Below are positions 6,285 through 14,846 of a DNA stretch of 17,912 nt, in pieces. The notes under the pieces are model-generated. The model saw only the letters and a list, made by a program, of their open reading frames with translations. It did not search any database and was not told the origin of the DNA. Source of the stretch: JANTGF01 sp033791445 (lineage in GTDB: Bacteria; Bacteroidota; Bacteroidia; Bacteroidales; VadinHA17); contig JASJGS010000004.1 in assembly GCA_033791445.1 (NCBI GenBank), positions 1 to 17,912 on the forward strand, in the 5' to 3' direction. Each line of letters opens with the position of its first letter. Within the stretch, counting starts at the first letter, position 1. The translations under genes were made by a program, and so were the position numbers.

Positions 6285-7610
6285 TTATTTACCTGCTTTA
6301 ATTCTTGAAGTAATTTGTTGATGCCATTTAACATCTTCCCACATGCCTTTAAATTGAGGGTGTGTAAAGTTAGAAGTACAGATAAACCTATAGTTGTGTT
6401 TTATTGCTAATTCAACGGAAACATCAGCCGCTTCCTTAATAAATTCCCAACCAGTTAATGGGTGATCTTGCCAGAAAACAGCACCCCATCCTTCCGTGTT
6501 TCCAACTGGAATATTGTATTTTTTTACTAAATCAGCTGCAATTTTAATTCTGAATTCCATCCAATTGGTAAGCTCTTTTTTGTTTAAATTCCAGTAAGCA
6601 AGTACTTTCATGTAATTTTCTTCAAAGTGAAGTTGTTTCTCACTGCGGAACATATGTAAGTCGCTGAGACTGGTTTTTTTATTAAAATCGCCGTGGTGGA
6701 CGAACCAGAAATGTGGGTCGATTGCATCAAATTTTGAAATATTGACACTGTAAATATCTGCTGCTCCGGGAAAGCTTGCAAAGAATCGTAAGTTTGGCCA
6801 TTTTGCTTTTAACTGGGTAATTGAGTCATCAATAAACCTCTGGAAGAATTCAATTTGCAGAGGTGTATAAGCAACACCTTTTCTTTTTATGAACACATCA
6901 TCAGGCACATTAGCATCGGGATTATTTTCTTTAAAAAGTTTTTCATTGGTTCGGTGGTTCATCTCTGTTTTAAACCATTCCAGCCCATGCCAAAGTGGGT
7001 ATTCATTTATAAGGTCAACATAAATTATATTCTGCAACAGGTTATTTTCCTGTATGAAAGTTAGTGTTTCATCCCAAACTCGAACAAAATCACTGACACT
7101 TTTTGTTTCCAAGTTTCTTTCGGTACCATGTGACATAAACCAGGTGGAAAGGCCTATGTAGATTCCTCTTTCTTTGCATTTTGTGAGAAATTCAATTAAA
7201 CCATTTCTTGGCTGGGAACGCATGGTATAATCGTTTCCCCATAATGCCGGCTTATAGGTTTCCCTGATATGCAAAAATTCCTCTTGAATATTTCCTGAAT
7301 TATCAGAAGCTATCATGTGCGGAAAACAGTCAATTCGTAAAGCATTGTAGCCCCGTTCAACCAATCCATCCAAAACCTTATCCCAATCTTCAAAATCACC
7401 ATATTTATGATGTCGTAATAACCAGGAATAGTCCCACATGGTAATAGCCACTGGGTTTTCCATTTCCATTAGGTCTATAGGGGAGTTGTTTGTGACAAAA
7501 AGTTGTGTATTACTATTTGATGTTAAAATGGATGGTATCATCATCGCTCCAGTTATAGCTGTGGCATTTTTGATAAAATTTCTACGGTCAATTTTATTCG
7601 ATTTTATCAT
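6285..7610 (-). CDS. Tat-exported GH5-like (cellulase-superfamily) glycoside hydrolase
   Basis: The 441-residue product starts with a twin-arginine-type leader (DRRNFIK at residues 8-14, then a hydrophobic stretch to about 30), suggesting folded export. The rest looks like a (beta/alpha)8 barrel of clan GH-A. YNALRID (88-94) is strand 2, and IIYVDLINEYP places a conserved Asn-Glu pair at 202-203 (predicted acid/base Glu203). DPHFWFVHH lies on a later strand, and GNTEGWG places Glu373 as predicted nucleophile. The substrate is unknown; such proteins in Bacteroidota often act on beta-mannan, beta-glucan or similar polysaccharides. No carbohydrate-binding domain is present. The start is the ATG giving the leader. 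It is separated from the methyltransferase-like gene by 182 bases holding the attC-like element, so the two are probably not one operon. Confidence 0.75.
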   Translation of the reverse strand: MIKSNKIDRRNFIKNATAITGAMMIPSILTSNSNTQLFVTNNSPIDLMEMENPVAITMWDYSWLLRHHKYGDFEDWDKVLDGLVERGYNALRIDCFPHMIASDNSGNIQEEFLHIRETYKPALWGNDYTMRSQPRNGLIEFLTKCKERGIYIGLSTWFMSHGTERNLETKSVSDFVRVWDETLTFIQENNLLQNIIYVDLINEYPLWHGLEWFKTEMNHRTNEKLFKENNPDANVPDDVFIKRKGVAYTPLQIEFFQRFIDDSITQLKAKWPNLRFFASFPGAADIYSVNISKFDAIDPHFWFVHHGDFNKKTSLSDLHMFRSEKQLHFEENYMKVLAYWNLNKKELTNWMEFRIKIAADLVKKYNIPVGNTEGWGAVFWQDHPLTGWEFIKEAADVSVELAIKHNYRFICTSNFTHPQFKGMWEDVKWHQQITSRIKAGK

Positions 7611-7829
7611 GGTCAGTTTTCTTTTTAAAAAAAAATTAATATTTTTTCCAATCAGAATATCCTTTTTCCGCTCTTCCTGGAGTACTTTTAAATTTTTTAT
7701 TGACCATTGATAATTTCACCTTTAACAATGGTGTTTTTTTGCGTACATCTTAAAGCTGCAATTCCAGTCCATAGTTCTTAATTCAATGTTCGTTAAGGGA
7801 GATAGTTTACAAAGTTAAAGGCACTTGCT

Positions 7830-8192
7830 TTACACCCAATTAGTGCTCAGCCTTGTTGATTTTTCTTTCTCTCTTATATTTTTTTCATTAAAGTATCCTA
7901 AAAGTACATTTCAGTAAAAGACTTTCCAAATTCCAATGCCAATTTCCTCAGCAGCAACTCTATTACCAATAAGCGCTCTGGTCATATAAATCCAGTAATA
8001 TGATCTCCATCTCACAGATCCGTTTTGAGTGACATTCATGACTTTCATATTAGATGGATACTGGTATTCTCTAATGCGGTTGGGGAATGGGATCTTTGAT
8101 TGTGTGTGTTCTTTGGCCGGTGTTTCCATATCCAGCGCTTCATGTGGTCTAAATAATTGTATTCTTTTACAAAAGCACTTAGAAATTCAATG
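7830..8192 (-). pseudogene. IS481-type transposase remnant, 3' end
   Basis: The frame at 7911-8129 gives RPHEALDMETPAK, then VTQNGSVRWRSYYWIYMT and VAAEEIGIGIWKVFY, typical of the C-terminus of IS481-family DDE transposases. Two lesions are visible. The expected NYxRPHEAL join needs a frameshift near 8151: EYNYL lies in one frame and RPHEAL in another. A TGA at 7911-7913 interrupts FY-stop-NVLLGYFNEK, after which the same frame runs on to a TAA at 7830-7832. The catalytic N-terminal two thirds is gone and no terminal inverted repeats were found. With its flanks it accounts for most of the gene-free stretch 7611-8485; the remainder shows only AT-rich spacer and the operon leader. It cannot move itself. 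Confidence 0.75.
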
Positions 8193-8357
8193 ATTGAGTG
8201 AATGATAAATTGGTCTCCAAGCAGTTGTTCTTAAATTTTATATGAGCATGATAGAGTAGGGCACGCACTGATACAGTCTTTTACTAAATCTGATGGAAAA
8301 CTTGCAGCCAATTACTGTAATAATTTCAGTTGCCTGAATCATGTAAACTTCTTTCAT

Positions 8358-8448
8358 TTTCAATCTAATTTATTTTTTCATAACTTTAGAAATGAAGTAT
8401 CTACCAGTGGTTTTTTTAATACAGTTGCGTTTACGTATAATCTAAACG
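8358..8448 (+). promoter_or_regulatory. Possible leader/promoter region of the radical SAM operon
   Basis: TTTC (8358-8361), a 19-base gap and TAACTTTA (8381-8388) match the Bacteroidota promoter consensus TTTG/TANNTTTG with one base off in each box. Downstream, CGTTTA (8428-8433) and TAAACG (8443-8448) form a perfect inverted repeat around CGTATAATC, a possible operator ahead of the first gene. Both are weak predictions. Confidence 0.3.
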
Positions 8449-8485
8449 GGTGATATTTTGTGCAGAAGAGGAAATTCATAAGCAT

Positions 8486-10141
8486 ATGAAAAACCTAATG
8501 TCCATTGAAACAAAGTGCCTTCTTATCCAACCGGAATTTTCTAAGCATAGTGCTTTGAACTATAAAGATGTTTGCGAAATAGTTGGTGCCAAATATCCTA
8601 TTCCACCTCTGAACCTTATTACTGTTGCAGCACTTTTCCCTCAAAACTGGCATTTTAAACTGGTAGACCTTAATATTGAATCCTTAAATATTGAAGCGAT
8701 CAAATGGGCTGATCTGGTTTGTACAGGAGGGATGCTTTCACAGCAAAAAGGAATATTATCATTGATCGAGCTGGCTCATTCGTTTGGGAAGAAAGTAGCA
8801 ATAGGTGGACCAGAACCCACATCACAACCCGATTTATATCAACATGCCGATTACCTTGTATTGGGAGAAGGAGAAGTTACAATTCCGGATTTTCTAACCG
8901 ATCTGTCTTTGGGAAAGGAGAAGGGAGTATATCACCCATCTGGAATGGCAAGGATGAGTGAGGCAGTTGTACCACGTTTCGACCTTATACAATTCAAATC
9001 TTACCTGTTCATGGGGCTCCAGGTGTCACGTGGTTGTCCTTACCTATGCGAGTTTTGTAACGTGATTGAACTTTTTGGCAGAAAACCGAGAGCCAAAAAA
9101 ACAGATCAGGTGATTGCTGAACTTGATGCACTCTATAAACTGGGTTATCGGGGACATATCTTCTTTGTTGACGATAATTTCCTTTCCAATAAAAAAATAA
9201 TAAAAGAGTTATTGGAAAGAATTGCAGAATGGTCTTCTTCAAAAAAATACCCTTTCTATTTTGCTGCCGAAACTTCTATCGACCTTGTGAACAACGATGA
9301 GCTTTTGGAACTCCTTAGAAATGCTGATTTCAGGTACATCAGCATGGGAATTGAAACACCTGAGAATGAAGTGCTTCAACAGGCCCAAAAAAATCAGAAT
9401 ATGAATCATTCCATTCCAGAAGTGGTTAAAAAATTAATGCACTATGGAATAATTGTAGATGCCAGCTTTATTTTGGGCTTTGATAATGAAACTATTCAGA
9501 CCGCCAGTTTATTAATACAAAGTATTCAGGATTCCGGAATATGTATGGCCATGATTGGAACACTCTATGCTTTACCCAACACCCAGTTATTGGATAGGCT
9601 TAGGAAAGAAAAACGCCTGTTTACTGAGGAAATGATTGTAACAGACGCAAATACTGAAGTAGACCAGATGACCAGTGGCCTAAATTTCATTACAAAGCGT
9701 AACCGAAAGCAAATATTAAGTGAGTATATCCAGATTCTTGAAAGTGTCTACAGTCCTGAAAATTATTACAAACGGCTAGGCATACTTGGTCTGAATTTGA
9801 AGGTAAGCTACAAGCATCAACCCGGATTTAAAACCGGTATAAGCATGTTACATTCTTTCTTGAAAATTTGCTCCATAGTAGGTTTTTCTCACCAAACAGG
9901 CGTACGCTTTTGGAGACTTTTGTTTAAAACTTTAATTCAAAATCCAAAAGCAATTGAAGCGTTTGTTAGTTTGGCTGCCATGTACATCCATCTTTCGAAA
10001 CATGCGCAATTTATTATTGGTATAACACGTGATAAAATCAGCCAGATTGAAGCAATTGGTGAGAAACAATATGAGCAGTCGAGAATGAGAAGCATATCCA
10101 AAATCAAAATTGATAATCATGAACATGCACCTTGGAAATGA
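8486..10141 (+). CDS. B12-binding radical SAM protein, DUF4070 type (HpnP-like architecture)
   Basis: The 551-residue protein has three parts. Residues 1-150 are a cobalamin-binding Rossmann domain (LLIQPEF start, PIPPLNLITVAALFP, VAIGGPEPT, YLVLGEGE). A radical SAM barrel follows with CxxxCxxC at Cys184, Cys188 and Cys191 (SRGCPYLCEFCN), then LFGRKPRAK and the DDNFLSN strand. From about residue 330 comes a DUF4070-like C-terminus with a hydrophobic segment. This order is that of HpnP-type hopanoid C-2 methylases and many uncharacterised relatives, so a methyl transfer or other B12-radical reaction on a lipid-like or carbon-rich substrate is plausible; the actual substrate is unknown. The start is uncertain: GTG 8450, ATG 8486 and ATG 8498 are in frame. 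I chose 8486; 8498 would begin directly at the conserved domain. It overlaps the next gene by about 30 bases, indicating translational coupling. Confidence 0.85.
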   Translation: MKNLMSIETKCLLIQPEFSKHSALNYKDVCEIVGAKYPIPPLNLITVAALFPQNWHFKLVDLNIESLNIEAIKWADLVCTGGMLSQQKGILSLIELAHSFGKKVAIGGPEPTSQPDLYQHADYLVLGEGEVTIPDFLTDLSLGKEKGVYHPSGMARMSEAVVPRFDLIQFKSYLFMGLQVSRGCPYLCEFCNVIELFGRKPRAKKTDQVIAELDALYKLGYRGHIFFVDDNFLSNKKIIKELLERIAEWSSSKKYPFYFAAETSIDLVNNDELLELLRNADFRYISMGIETPENEVLQQAQKNQNMNHSIPEVVKKLMHYGIIVDASFILGFDNETIQTASLLIQSIQDSGICMAMIGTLYALPNTQLLDRLRKEKRLFTEEMIVTDANTEVDQMTSGLNFITKRNRKQILSEYIQILESVYSPENYYKRLGILGLNLKVSYKHQPGFKTGISMLHSFLKICSIVGFSHQTGVRFWRLLFKTLIQNPKAIEAFVSLAAMYIHLSKHAQFIIGITRDKISQIEAIGEKQYEQSRMRSISKIKIDNHEHAPWK

Positions 10142-11270
10142 CCTGAAAAAGAAGATAATTGAGTTGGCAAATTCAATGAATAGCCCTTTTTATATTTATG
10201 TAACCGATAAGATTAAGCAAAGTTGCCAGCAACTTTTGGAAATAAATTACGATCTAAAATCGATTCATTTTGCGATGATGGCCAACTCAAACAGGCAATT
10301 TCTAAAGGTGATTCAACAAGAAGGCTTAAATGTTTTTGTTAACTCTGTAGTTCATTTAGATACTGCATTATCTATTGGTTTTAAACCTGAACAAATCATA
10401 TTTGCTGCATCGGCAATGAACGAAGAAACCATGAAATTATGCAAACAATATGGCGTATATGTTGTCTTGGATTCAATTGGTCAGTTCAATAAATGGAATG
10501 CTCTTTTTCCTCAAAGCAGTGTTGGTATAAGATGCAATATTGGTGAATTGGTTGATCCTAAGAAAACAACAGCCGGTTACTTTATTGGGGGAAAAAGCAG
10601 ATTGGGTTTAAGCCTTGATTCAATTGAAAAATTGAAAGGAAATACCAACATTAATGGACTGCATGTTTATGTGGGGACCAATATCACTGAGCTGGATTAT
10701 TTCTTTGATTGTTACCAACAGATTATTAAGCTGGCTGAATGGTTTCCAAAGATTGAATACATCGACTTTGGAGGGGGTTTTGGCATTGGAGAAAAGCATT
10801 ATGTTCAATTCGATATGAAAACCTATGGTGAGAAAGTTACTGCACTAATGAATCAAGTGAATAATAACCTGGACCGGAAAATAAAATTAATACTGGAGCC
10901 GGGTAGAATTATTGGTGTAGAATCAGGTTGCTTTGTAGGAAGAGTAGTTGATGTGAAACATCGAAATAATCGTCAATTAATTGGTATAAATGCCTCCGTT
11001 GTTCAATTCCCACGACCACTTTTTTATCCAGATAGTGCATTCCATCCTGTACAAATTATTCATACAAACGGTACAGTGCCATCCAATGAGAATGTCAAGT
11101 CGGATATTTATGGTTGTTCTACCTATTCGCGTGATTTTTTAGCTAAAGATGTTGACTTACCAAATGTGCATCCTGGCGATATTGTTGTATTCAGTCATGC
11201 GGGCTGTTATTGCGCCAGTGCTCATACCGATTTTTTAGGTTTTTCAAAAGCAAAAGAAATTTTCATATAA
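10110..11270 (+). CDS. Fold-III PLP decarboxylase-like protein with altered active site
   Basis: The 386-residue protein follows the diaminopimelate/ornithine decarboxylase plan: an alanine-racemase-type barrel, then a beta domain. Retained features are GKSRLGLS, the phosphate-binding loop DFGGGFG (Gly221-Gly225) and LEPGR (Glu263-Arg266). Three active-site positions differ. The Schiff-base lysine of YAVKAN is Met57 (FAMMAN, codon ATG at 10278). The His that stacks on the PLP ring in HxHIGS is Tyr187 (HVYVGT). The catalytic Cys of GPxCxSxD is Thr338, with a Cys two residues earlier (GCSTYSRD). Without the lysine, ordinary decarboxylation is not expected; it may bind PLP or a substrate non-covalently, or have a new activity. 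ATGs at codons 4 and 6 are alternative starts; all overlap the preceding gene. It lies 1 base before the first acyltransferase gene. Confidence 0.85.
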   Translation: MIIMNMHLGNDLKKKIIELANSMNSPFYIYVTDKIKQSCQQLLEINYDLKSIHFAMMANSNRQFLKVIQQEGLNVFVNSVVHLDTALSIGFKPEQIIFAASAMNEETMKLCKQYGVYVVLDSIGQFNKWNALFPQSSVGIRCNIGELVDPKKTTAGYFIGGKSRLGLSLDSIEKLKGNTNINGLHVYVGTNITELDYFFDCYQQIIKLAEWFPKIEYIDFGGGFGIGEKHYVQFDMKTYGEKVTALMNQVNNNLDRKIKLILEPGRIIGVESGCFVGRVVDVKHRNNRQLIGINASVVQFPRPLFYPDSAFHPVQIIHTNGTVPSNENVKSDIYGCSTYSRDFLAKDVDLPNVHPGDIVVFSHAGCYCASAHTDFLGFSKAKEIFI

Positions 11271-11271
11271 G

Positions 11272-12366
11272 ATGAGTATTCAATTCAAGAGAGTAAGCAA
11301 CAAACAAGAACTTTCTAATTTTTACCGCTTAGGTAAAGAAGTATACAAAAACATTCTACAGCATCGATCTACGGAAGATGATATCACAAGACTATTAATC
11401 GAGGGGCCATCAGCCTTTCATAAACATGCTTCAGTAAGCCCTTGTTTAATCATTAAGGGAAGAAAAACTGTTGGTAGATTTGCTTTGATATGCGACAATC
11501 AATTGCCTCAATACATCCAGGTATCATTTTTTGAAGCTTTGCCTGATCTTCAAGGAATAGATAGCCTGATCATTGAGTTAGCCAAAAATGAATATCCCAA
11601 TTGTACAAAAATTGTCTTTGGATTAAATGGCCATTTGAATTATGGAGCAGGTTTTTTACTCAATAAATTCAACCAGCCACCGGTATTTGGGTTGCCCTAT
11701 ACACCCGAATATTATATCGAATATTTTAAAAATCTGAAAATGCGAAAGATGGTCTCCTTTCGTTTTTCAACGCTACCATTTTTTAATTATCTCGAAATGA
11801 TGGGCGACCACCCCGACCTAAGAGGGATTACTGTGAGGAAGCTAAACAAAAAGAAATTGAAAGAAGAAACTGCATTATATACCTATCTGAACAACGCTTG
11901 TTTCCCTGATCACCCATTTTGGGCCAAACGCGAAGTAAAGGAAGATTTTGAGTTGTTTCATCCTTTTCGATTTCTGATTAAGGAAGAAAATTTATTGTTT
12001 GCTGAGAAAGATGATAAAGCAATTGGTTTCTTTTTATGGTACCCCGATTTCAATGAATTAGTCAAAGGACATCAACCGCTGGGTGTAAAGCATGTACTTA
12101 AATACAAATGGTTCAATCCCATTAAAACTTTCCGCTTTACTGAAATCGCAGTGCTCCCAAAATATCAGGTGAGTCATGCAGTACAAGCAATGATTTTATG
12201 CGCGACAAAGTACATTCAAGAAATGGGAATAGAGCAGGGCGAAGGAGGCTTTATTTTTGAAGAAAACATTAGAAGCATAGCCATGACCAAGCGCTTCCTG
12301 CAGCGTGTATGTGGTGAGAAGATGGAAGCATACCGGCAATATGCAGTTTTTGAAAAAGAATTGTAA
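11272..12366 (+). CDS. GNAT-superfamily acyltransferase, YghO-like
   Basis: The 364-residue protein resembles the YghO-like N-acyltransferase family, which has two GNAT-type halves. Near residues 50-80 are the SxSPCLIIKGRKTVGRFALI strands that correspond to the PFF...GRxVGRIAAI region. The centre has NYGAGFLLNKF and FGLPYTPEYYIEYF. The C-terminal half gives FAEKDDKAIGFFLWYPDF and FTEIAVLPKYQ, like the acetyl- or acyl-CoA-binding strand and loop. Members of this fold transfer acyl groups from CoA or acyl carrier protein to amines. The expected role is acylation of an amino group made or displayed by the pathway; donor and acceptor are unknown. The 1-base gap to the preceding gene and the 24-base gap to the next place it inside the operon. 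Confidence 0.75.
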   Translation: MSIQFKRVSNKQELSNFYRLGKEVYKNILQHRSTEDDITRLLIEGPSAFHKHASVSPCLIIKGRKTVGRFALICDNQLPQYIQVSFFEALPDLQGIDSLIIELAKNEYPNCTKIVFGLNGHLNYGAGFLLNKFNQPPVFGLPYTPEYYIEYFKNLKMRKMVSFRFSTLPFFNYLEMMGDHPDLRGITVRKLNKKKLKEETALYTYLNNACFPDHPFWAKREVKEDFELFHPFRFLIKEENLLFAEKDDKAIGFFLWYPDFNELVKGHQPLGVKHVLKYKWFNPIKTFRFTEIAVLPKYQVSHAVQAMILCATKYIQEMGIEQGEGGFIFEENIRSIAMTKRFLQRVCGEKMEAYRQYAVFEKEL

Positions 12367-12390
12367 GCAATAAATACAACACATCATGCC

Positions 12391-13800
12391 ATGGAAAAAA
12401 GAGTAAGCATAGCAAGCAATAAAAGCCAACTGAATATTTTGGTGTGCAAACCTCGTTTGGCTATTCAAACTATTCGGATGAATCGGTTTATACGCTGTGA
12501 ACCCCTCGAATTGGAATACCTCAATACCGTACTGGGAAATCATAAGCTTACCCTTCTCGATGGTATCATTGATCGAAGAGATCCGGTGAAAATTGCTTCA
12601 CGATGCAAAGCTCAAATTGTATTGTTTACTTCATTAATAACCACCATTACAGAAGTTCTCAAAATAGCGGGACAACTGAAACAATTGGATCAACCACCAC
12701 TCATTTTTGTTGGAGGGCCCCATGCCGAGGTCGTTCCTGAAAGTTTTTTTTCACCCCACATCGATGGCATTTTCTTTGCCAATCAATTGGAAGGCATTGT
12801 GAAGGTTGTTCAACATATTCAGGACAATACACCTTACCATCATGTCCCCGGCGGAGTATTTCGTATCAACAATCAAATGATAAATAATCCTTCAGCTCCA
12901 TTGGATCCTTTGCGCATGCAGCGTCCAAAACATACACTTCTTGAAAAAGATCCCAATCGATACCGGATCATTTATTACAAACCTTGTGCAACCATTAAAA
13001 CATCTTTTGGATGCATGGGGAAATGTACGTTCTGTTTTTGTTCCGAGATGCATGCAGGAGGCTATGGAGCAAGACCTATGGCTGATGTGATTGACGAAAT
13101 TGAAGAGATACCCGTTAACAACATCCTCATTTTAGACGATAATTTCCTCATCTCCAGAAAGCGACTTTTGGAGTTTTATGAACTAATGAAGGAAAAGAAA
13201 CTGAAAAAGAAATTCATAGCCATTGGTAACGCACGTTTTATTGCCGAGAATCCCGATGTGATGGAAAAGCTAAAAAGCGTTGGACTCAATGCCATGATGG
13301 TGGGTTTTGAATTTGTCAGCAATGAAGAACTTCAAGAGGTTCATAAAGACGCTACCATCAACGATAATATGCGTACGATACAGGTGTGTAAGAACCTCGA
13401 TATTGACCTGTTTGCGCTGTTCATTATTAATCCGGACTGGACACATGCTGATTTTAGAAAACTGGCTGCCTATTTGAAAGAAAACGAAATACCCTTTGCA
13501 CTCTACTCAACCTTAACCGTATTCCCGGGAACAAAAATGGCTAAAAATGGTGCGGCCTATGAAAGTGATCCCAATAAGTGGTGGAGATACGATCTGTTAC
13601 GTTTGCACAAAAAACCCCTGCACATGTCAAAACTGGCATTCTATTTATGGCTATTCTACCTCTACATGGTTCCAGGTATGAAATTTACTACTTTAAAGAA
13701 ACACCGTTTGAGATATGGAAATTGGGGCGTAATTAAACATGCCATAACCAGTTTCTTTATGGGGATGGAATATATGGTAAAATTGTTGATTTGGCCGTAG
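12391..13800 (+). CDS. B12-type radical SAM protein, second of four
   Basis: The 469-residue protein has a cobalamin-binding-like N-terminal domain (ILVCKPRL, CEPLELEYLNTVL, FVGGPHAEV) and a radical SAM domain with Cys208, Cys212 and Cys215 (SFGCMGKCTFC). An extra Cys217 makes the run CFC. The DDNFLIS strand and a GFEFVS strand follow. The C-terminus (about residues 410-469) is hydrophobic and basic (LAFYLWLFYLYMVPG, ITSFFMGMEYMVKLLIWP) and could bind the membrane. It is clearly a paralogue of the third radical SAM protein in this operon, sharing the EPLELE box, the CFC motif and the P-[DE]-W motif late in the barrel. The class suggests methylation or rearrangement at unactivated carbon; the canonical DxHxxG cobalamin motif is not obvious. 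The substrate is unknown. Confidence 0.85.
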   Translation: MEKRVSIASNKSQLNILVCKPRLAIQTIRMNRFIRCEPLELEYLNTVLGNHKLTLLDGIIDRRDPVKIASRCKAQIVLFTSLITTITEVLKIAGQLKQLDQPPLIFVGGPHAEVVPESFFSPHIDGIFFANQLEGIVKVVQHIQDNTPYHHVPGGVFRINNQMINNPSAPLDPLRMQRPKHTLLEKDPNRYRIIYYKPCATIKTSFGCMGKCTFCFCSEMHAGGYGARPMADVIDEIEEIPVNNILILDDNFLISRKRLLEFYELMKEKKLKKKFIAIGNARFIAENPDVMEKLKSVGLNAMMVGFEFVSNEELQEVHKDATINDNMRTIQVCKNLDIDLFALFIINPDWTHADFRKLAAYLKENEIPFALYSTLTVFPGTKMAKNGAAYESDPNKWWRYDLLRLHKKPLHMSKLAFYLWLFYLYMVPGMKFTTLKKHRLRYGNWGVIKHAITSFFMGMEYMVKLLIWP

Positions 13801-13818
13801 TTTATTTGAAAAGTACAT

Positions 13819-14826
13819 ATGAATTATACATTTGAAATTGTAAAAACTGCCACTGATTTATCCGAAGATTGGGATCAAATCAGTAAGGATTATTTTCAAA
13901 CAAAGGAATTCTTGTTGCATACTGAAAAGTACAATTCATGCCGGCAGCGTTATTATTTATTGTTTCAAAACTCCTTACTCAAAGTCGGAGCAGTTATCTA
14001 TTCCCTACGCCTCGACCTGTTCACTTATCTACCAGTGAAAAGTCCATTCACCATGTACATTGCCGGAGTTCCTTGCTCGGTTTCTTCAAGCGGAATAATT
14101 GGTGATATGAAACTGTTCCCAACACTATTGGAGGAAATAAAAAAACAGGAAAAAGGAATGCTGCTGATGCTGAACCTTGAAAGTACTTTTTCAACTGTCA
14201 AATTGCTTTCGGGAAGGACCTTGCCCAGCATGCTCTTTTCCAATACTTTTTCATCCTATGCAAACTATTTATCAAAAATACGCACACACTACCGAAGGCG
14301 CTTACTCCAAATTTCAAAAGCTTTTAAGGGAGTTGAAAGAAAACAAATGCCTTGCAAAGCTTTTACGAGTGAAATGCACGTGCAATATTTGGAGGTATTA
14401 AAAAGAAGCAAGGGAAAACTGGAAACTTTATCGATTGATTTTTTTCAGCAATTACCACCAATATTCGTTCTTACAGCATACAGCATTAATACATATTTGC
14501 TAGGGTGGAAGATAACGTTGTCGTTTAAGGAAAAATACTATTTCTTTTTGGGTGGCATCGATTACAATGCCAAGTTAAAATTCAATACCTATTTTAACCT
14601 GTTGCTTGATGTTTTGAAAGAAGGAATTGAAAACAAAGCTGTGGTGATCGATTTTGGTCAAACGGCAGAAGTACCTAAAATGCGTCTGGGATGCACCCTT
14701 GATGAAAAGATGATGCTGGCGCATCATTCCAATCCATTGTTCAGAAAGTTATTGAAAGTCGGTAAAAAAGCATTGGAATATTCTACCCATGTTGAAGAAG
14801 TACACGTTTTCAAAACAATCGTATAA
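13819..14826 (+). CDS. GNAT acyltransferase, BioF2/FemAB-like (Acetyltransf_6)
   Basis: The 335-residue protein is unlike the other acyltransferase in the operon. Its C-terminal half carries the signature of the BioF2-like GNAT group: FFLGGIDYNAKLKFNTYFNLLLDVLKEGIE, then VIDFGQTAEVPKMRLGC and a tail with NPLFRKLLK. The residues around FGQTAEVPKMRLG match the family's xGxTxxxxKxRxG pattern. Relatives transfer aminoacyl or acyl groups to sugars, peptides or lipids. The N-terminal 200 residues, including a basic helix (YLSKIRTHYRRRLLQI), probably form the first GNAT half and a cofactor or membrane contact. The gene follows the second radical SAM gene by 18 bases and precedes the third by 20, so two distinct acyl transfers are probable in one pathway. 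Donor and acceptor are unknown. Confidence 0.75.
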   Translation: MNYTFEIVKTATDLSEDWDQISKDYFQTKEFLLHTEKYNSCRQRYYLLFQNSLLKVGAVIYSLRLDLFTYLPVKSPFTMYIAGVPCSVSSSGIIGDMKLFPTLLEEIKKQEKGMLLMLNLESTFSTVKLLSGRTLPSMLFSNTFSSYANYLSKIRTHYRRRLLQISKAFKGVERKQMPCKAFTSEMHVQYLEVLKRSKGKLETLSIDFFQQLPPIFVLTAYSINTYLLGWKITLSFKEKYYFFLGGIDYNAKLKFNTYFNLLLDVLKEGIENKAVVIDFGQTAEVPKMRLGCTLDEKMMLAHHSNPLFRKLLKVGKKALEYSTHVEEVHVFKTIV

Positions 14827-14846
14827 ATCTACTAATCTACATTATT

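Noticed and set aside
7703..7740. Inverted repeat ACCATTGATA/TAACAATGGT followed by seven T on the plus strand, like an intrinsic terminator
   Set aside because: No plus-strand gene lies upstream to be terminated, and on the minus strand the same bases read as a protein-like scrap.
7911..8129. A 72-residue minus-strand frame as a small intact gene
   Set aside because: Matching transposase sequence continues beyond both ends through a frameshift and a stop codon, so it is a fragment.
8450..8485. GTG start at 8450 for the first radical SAM gene
   Set aside because: The 12 added residues are not conserved-looking and precede an ATG at 8486; kept only as an alternative.
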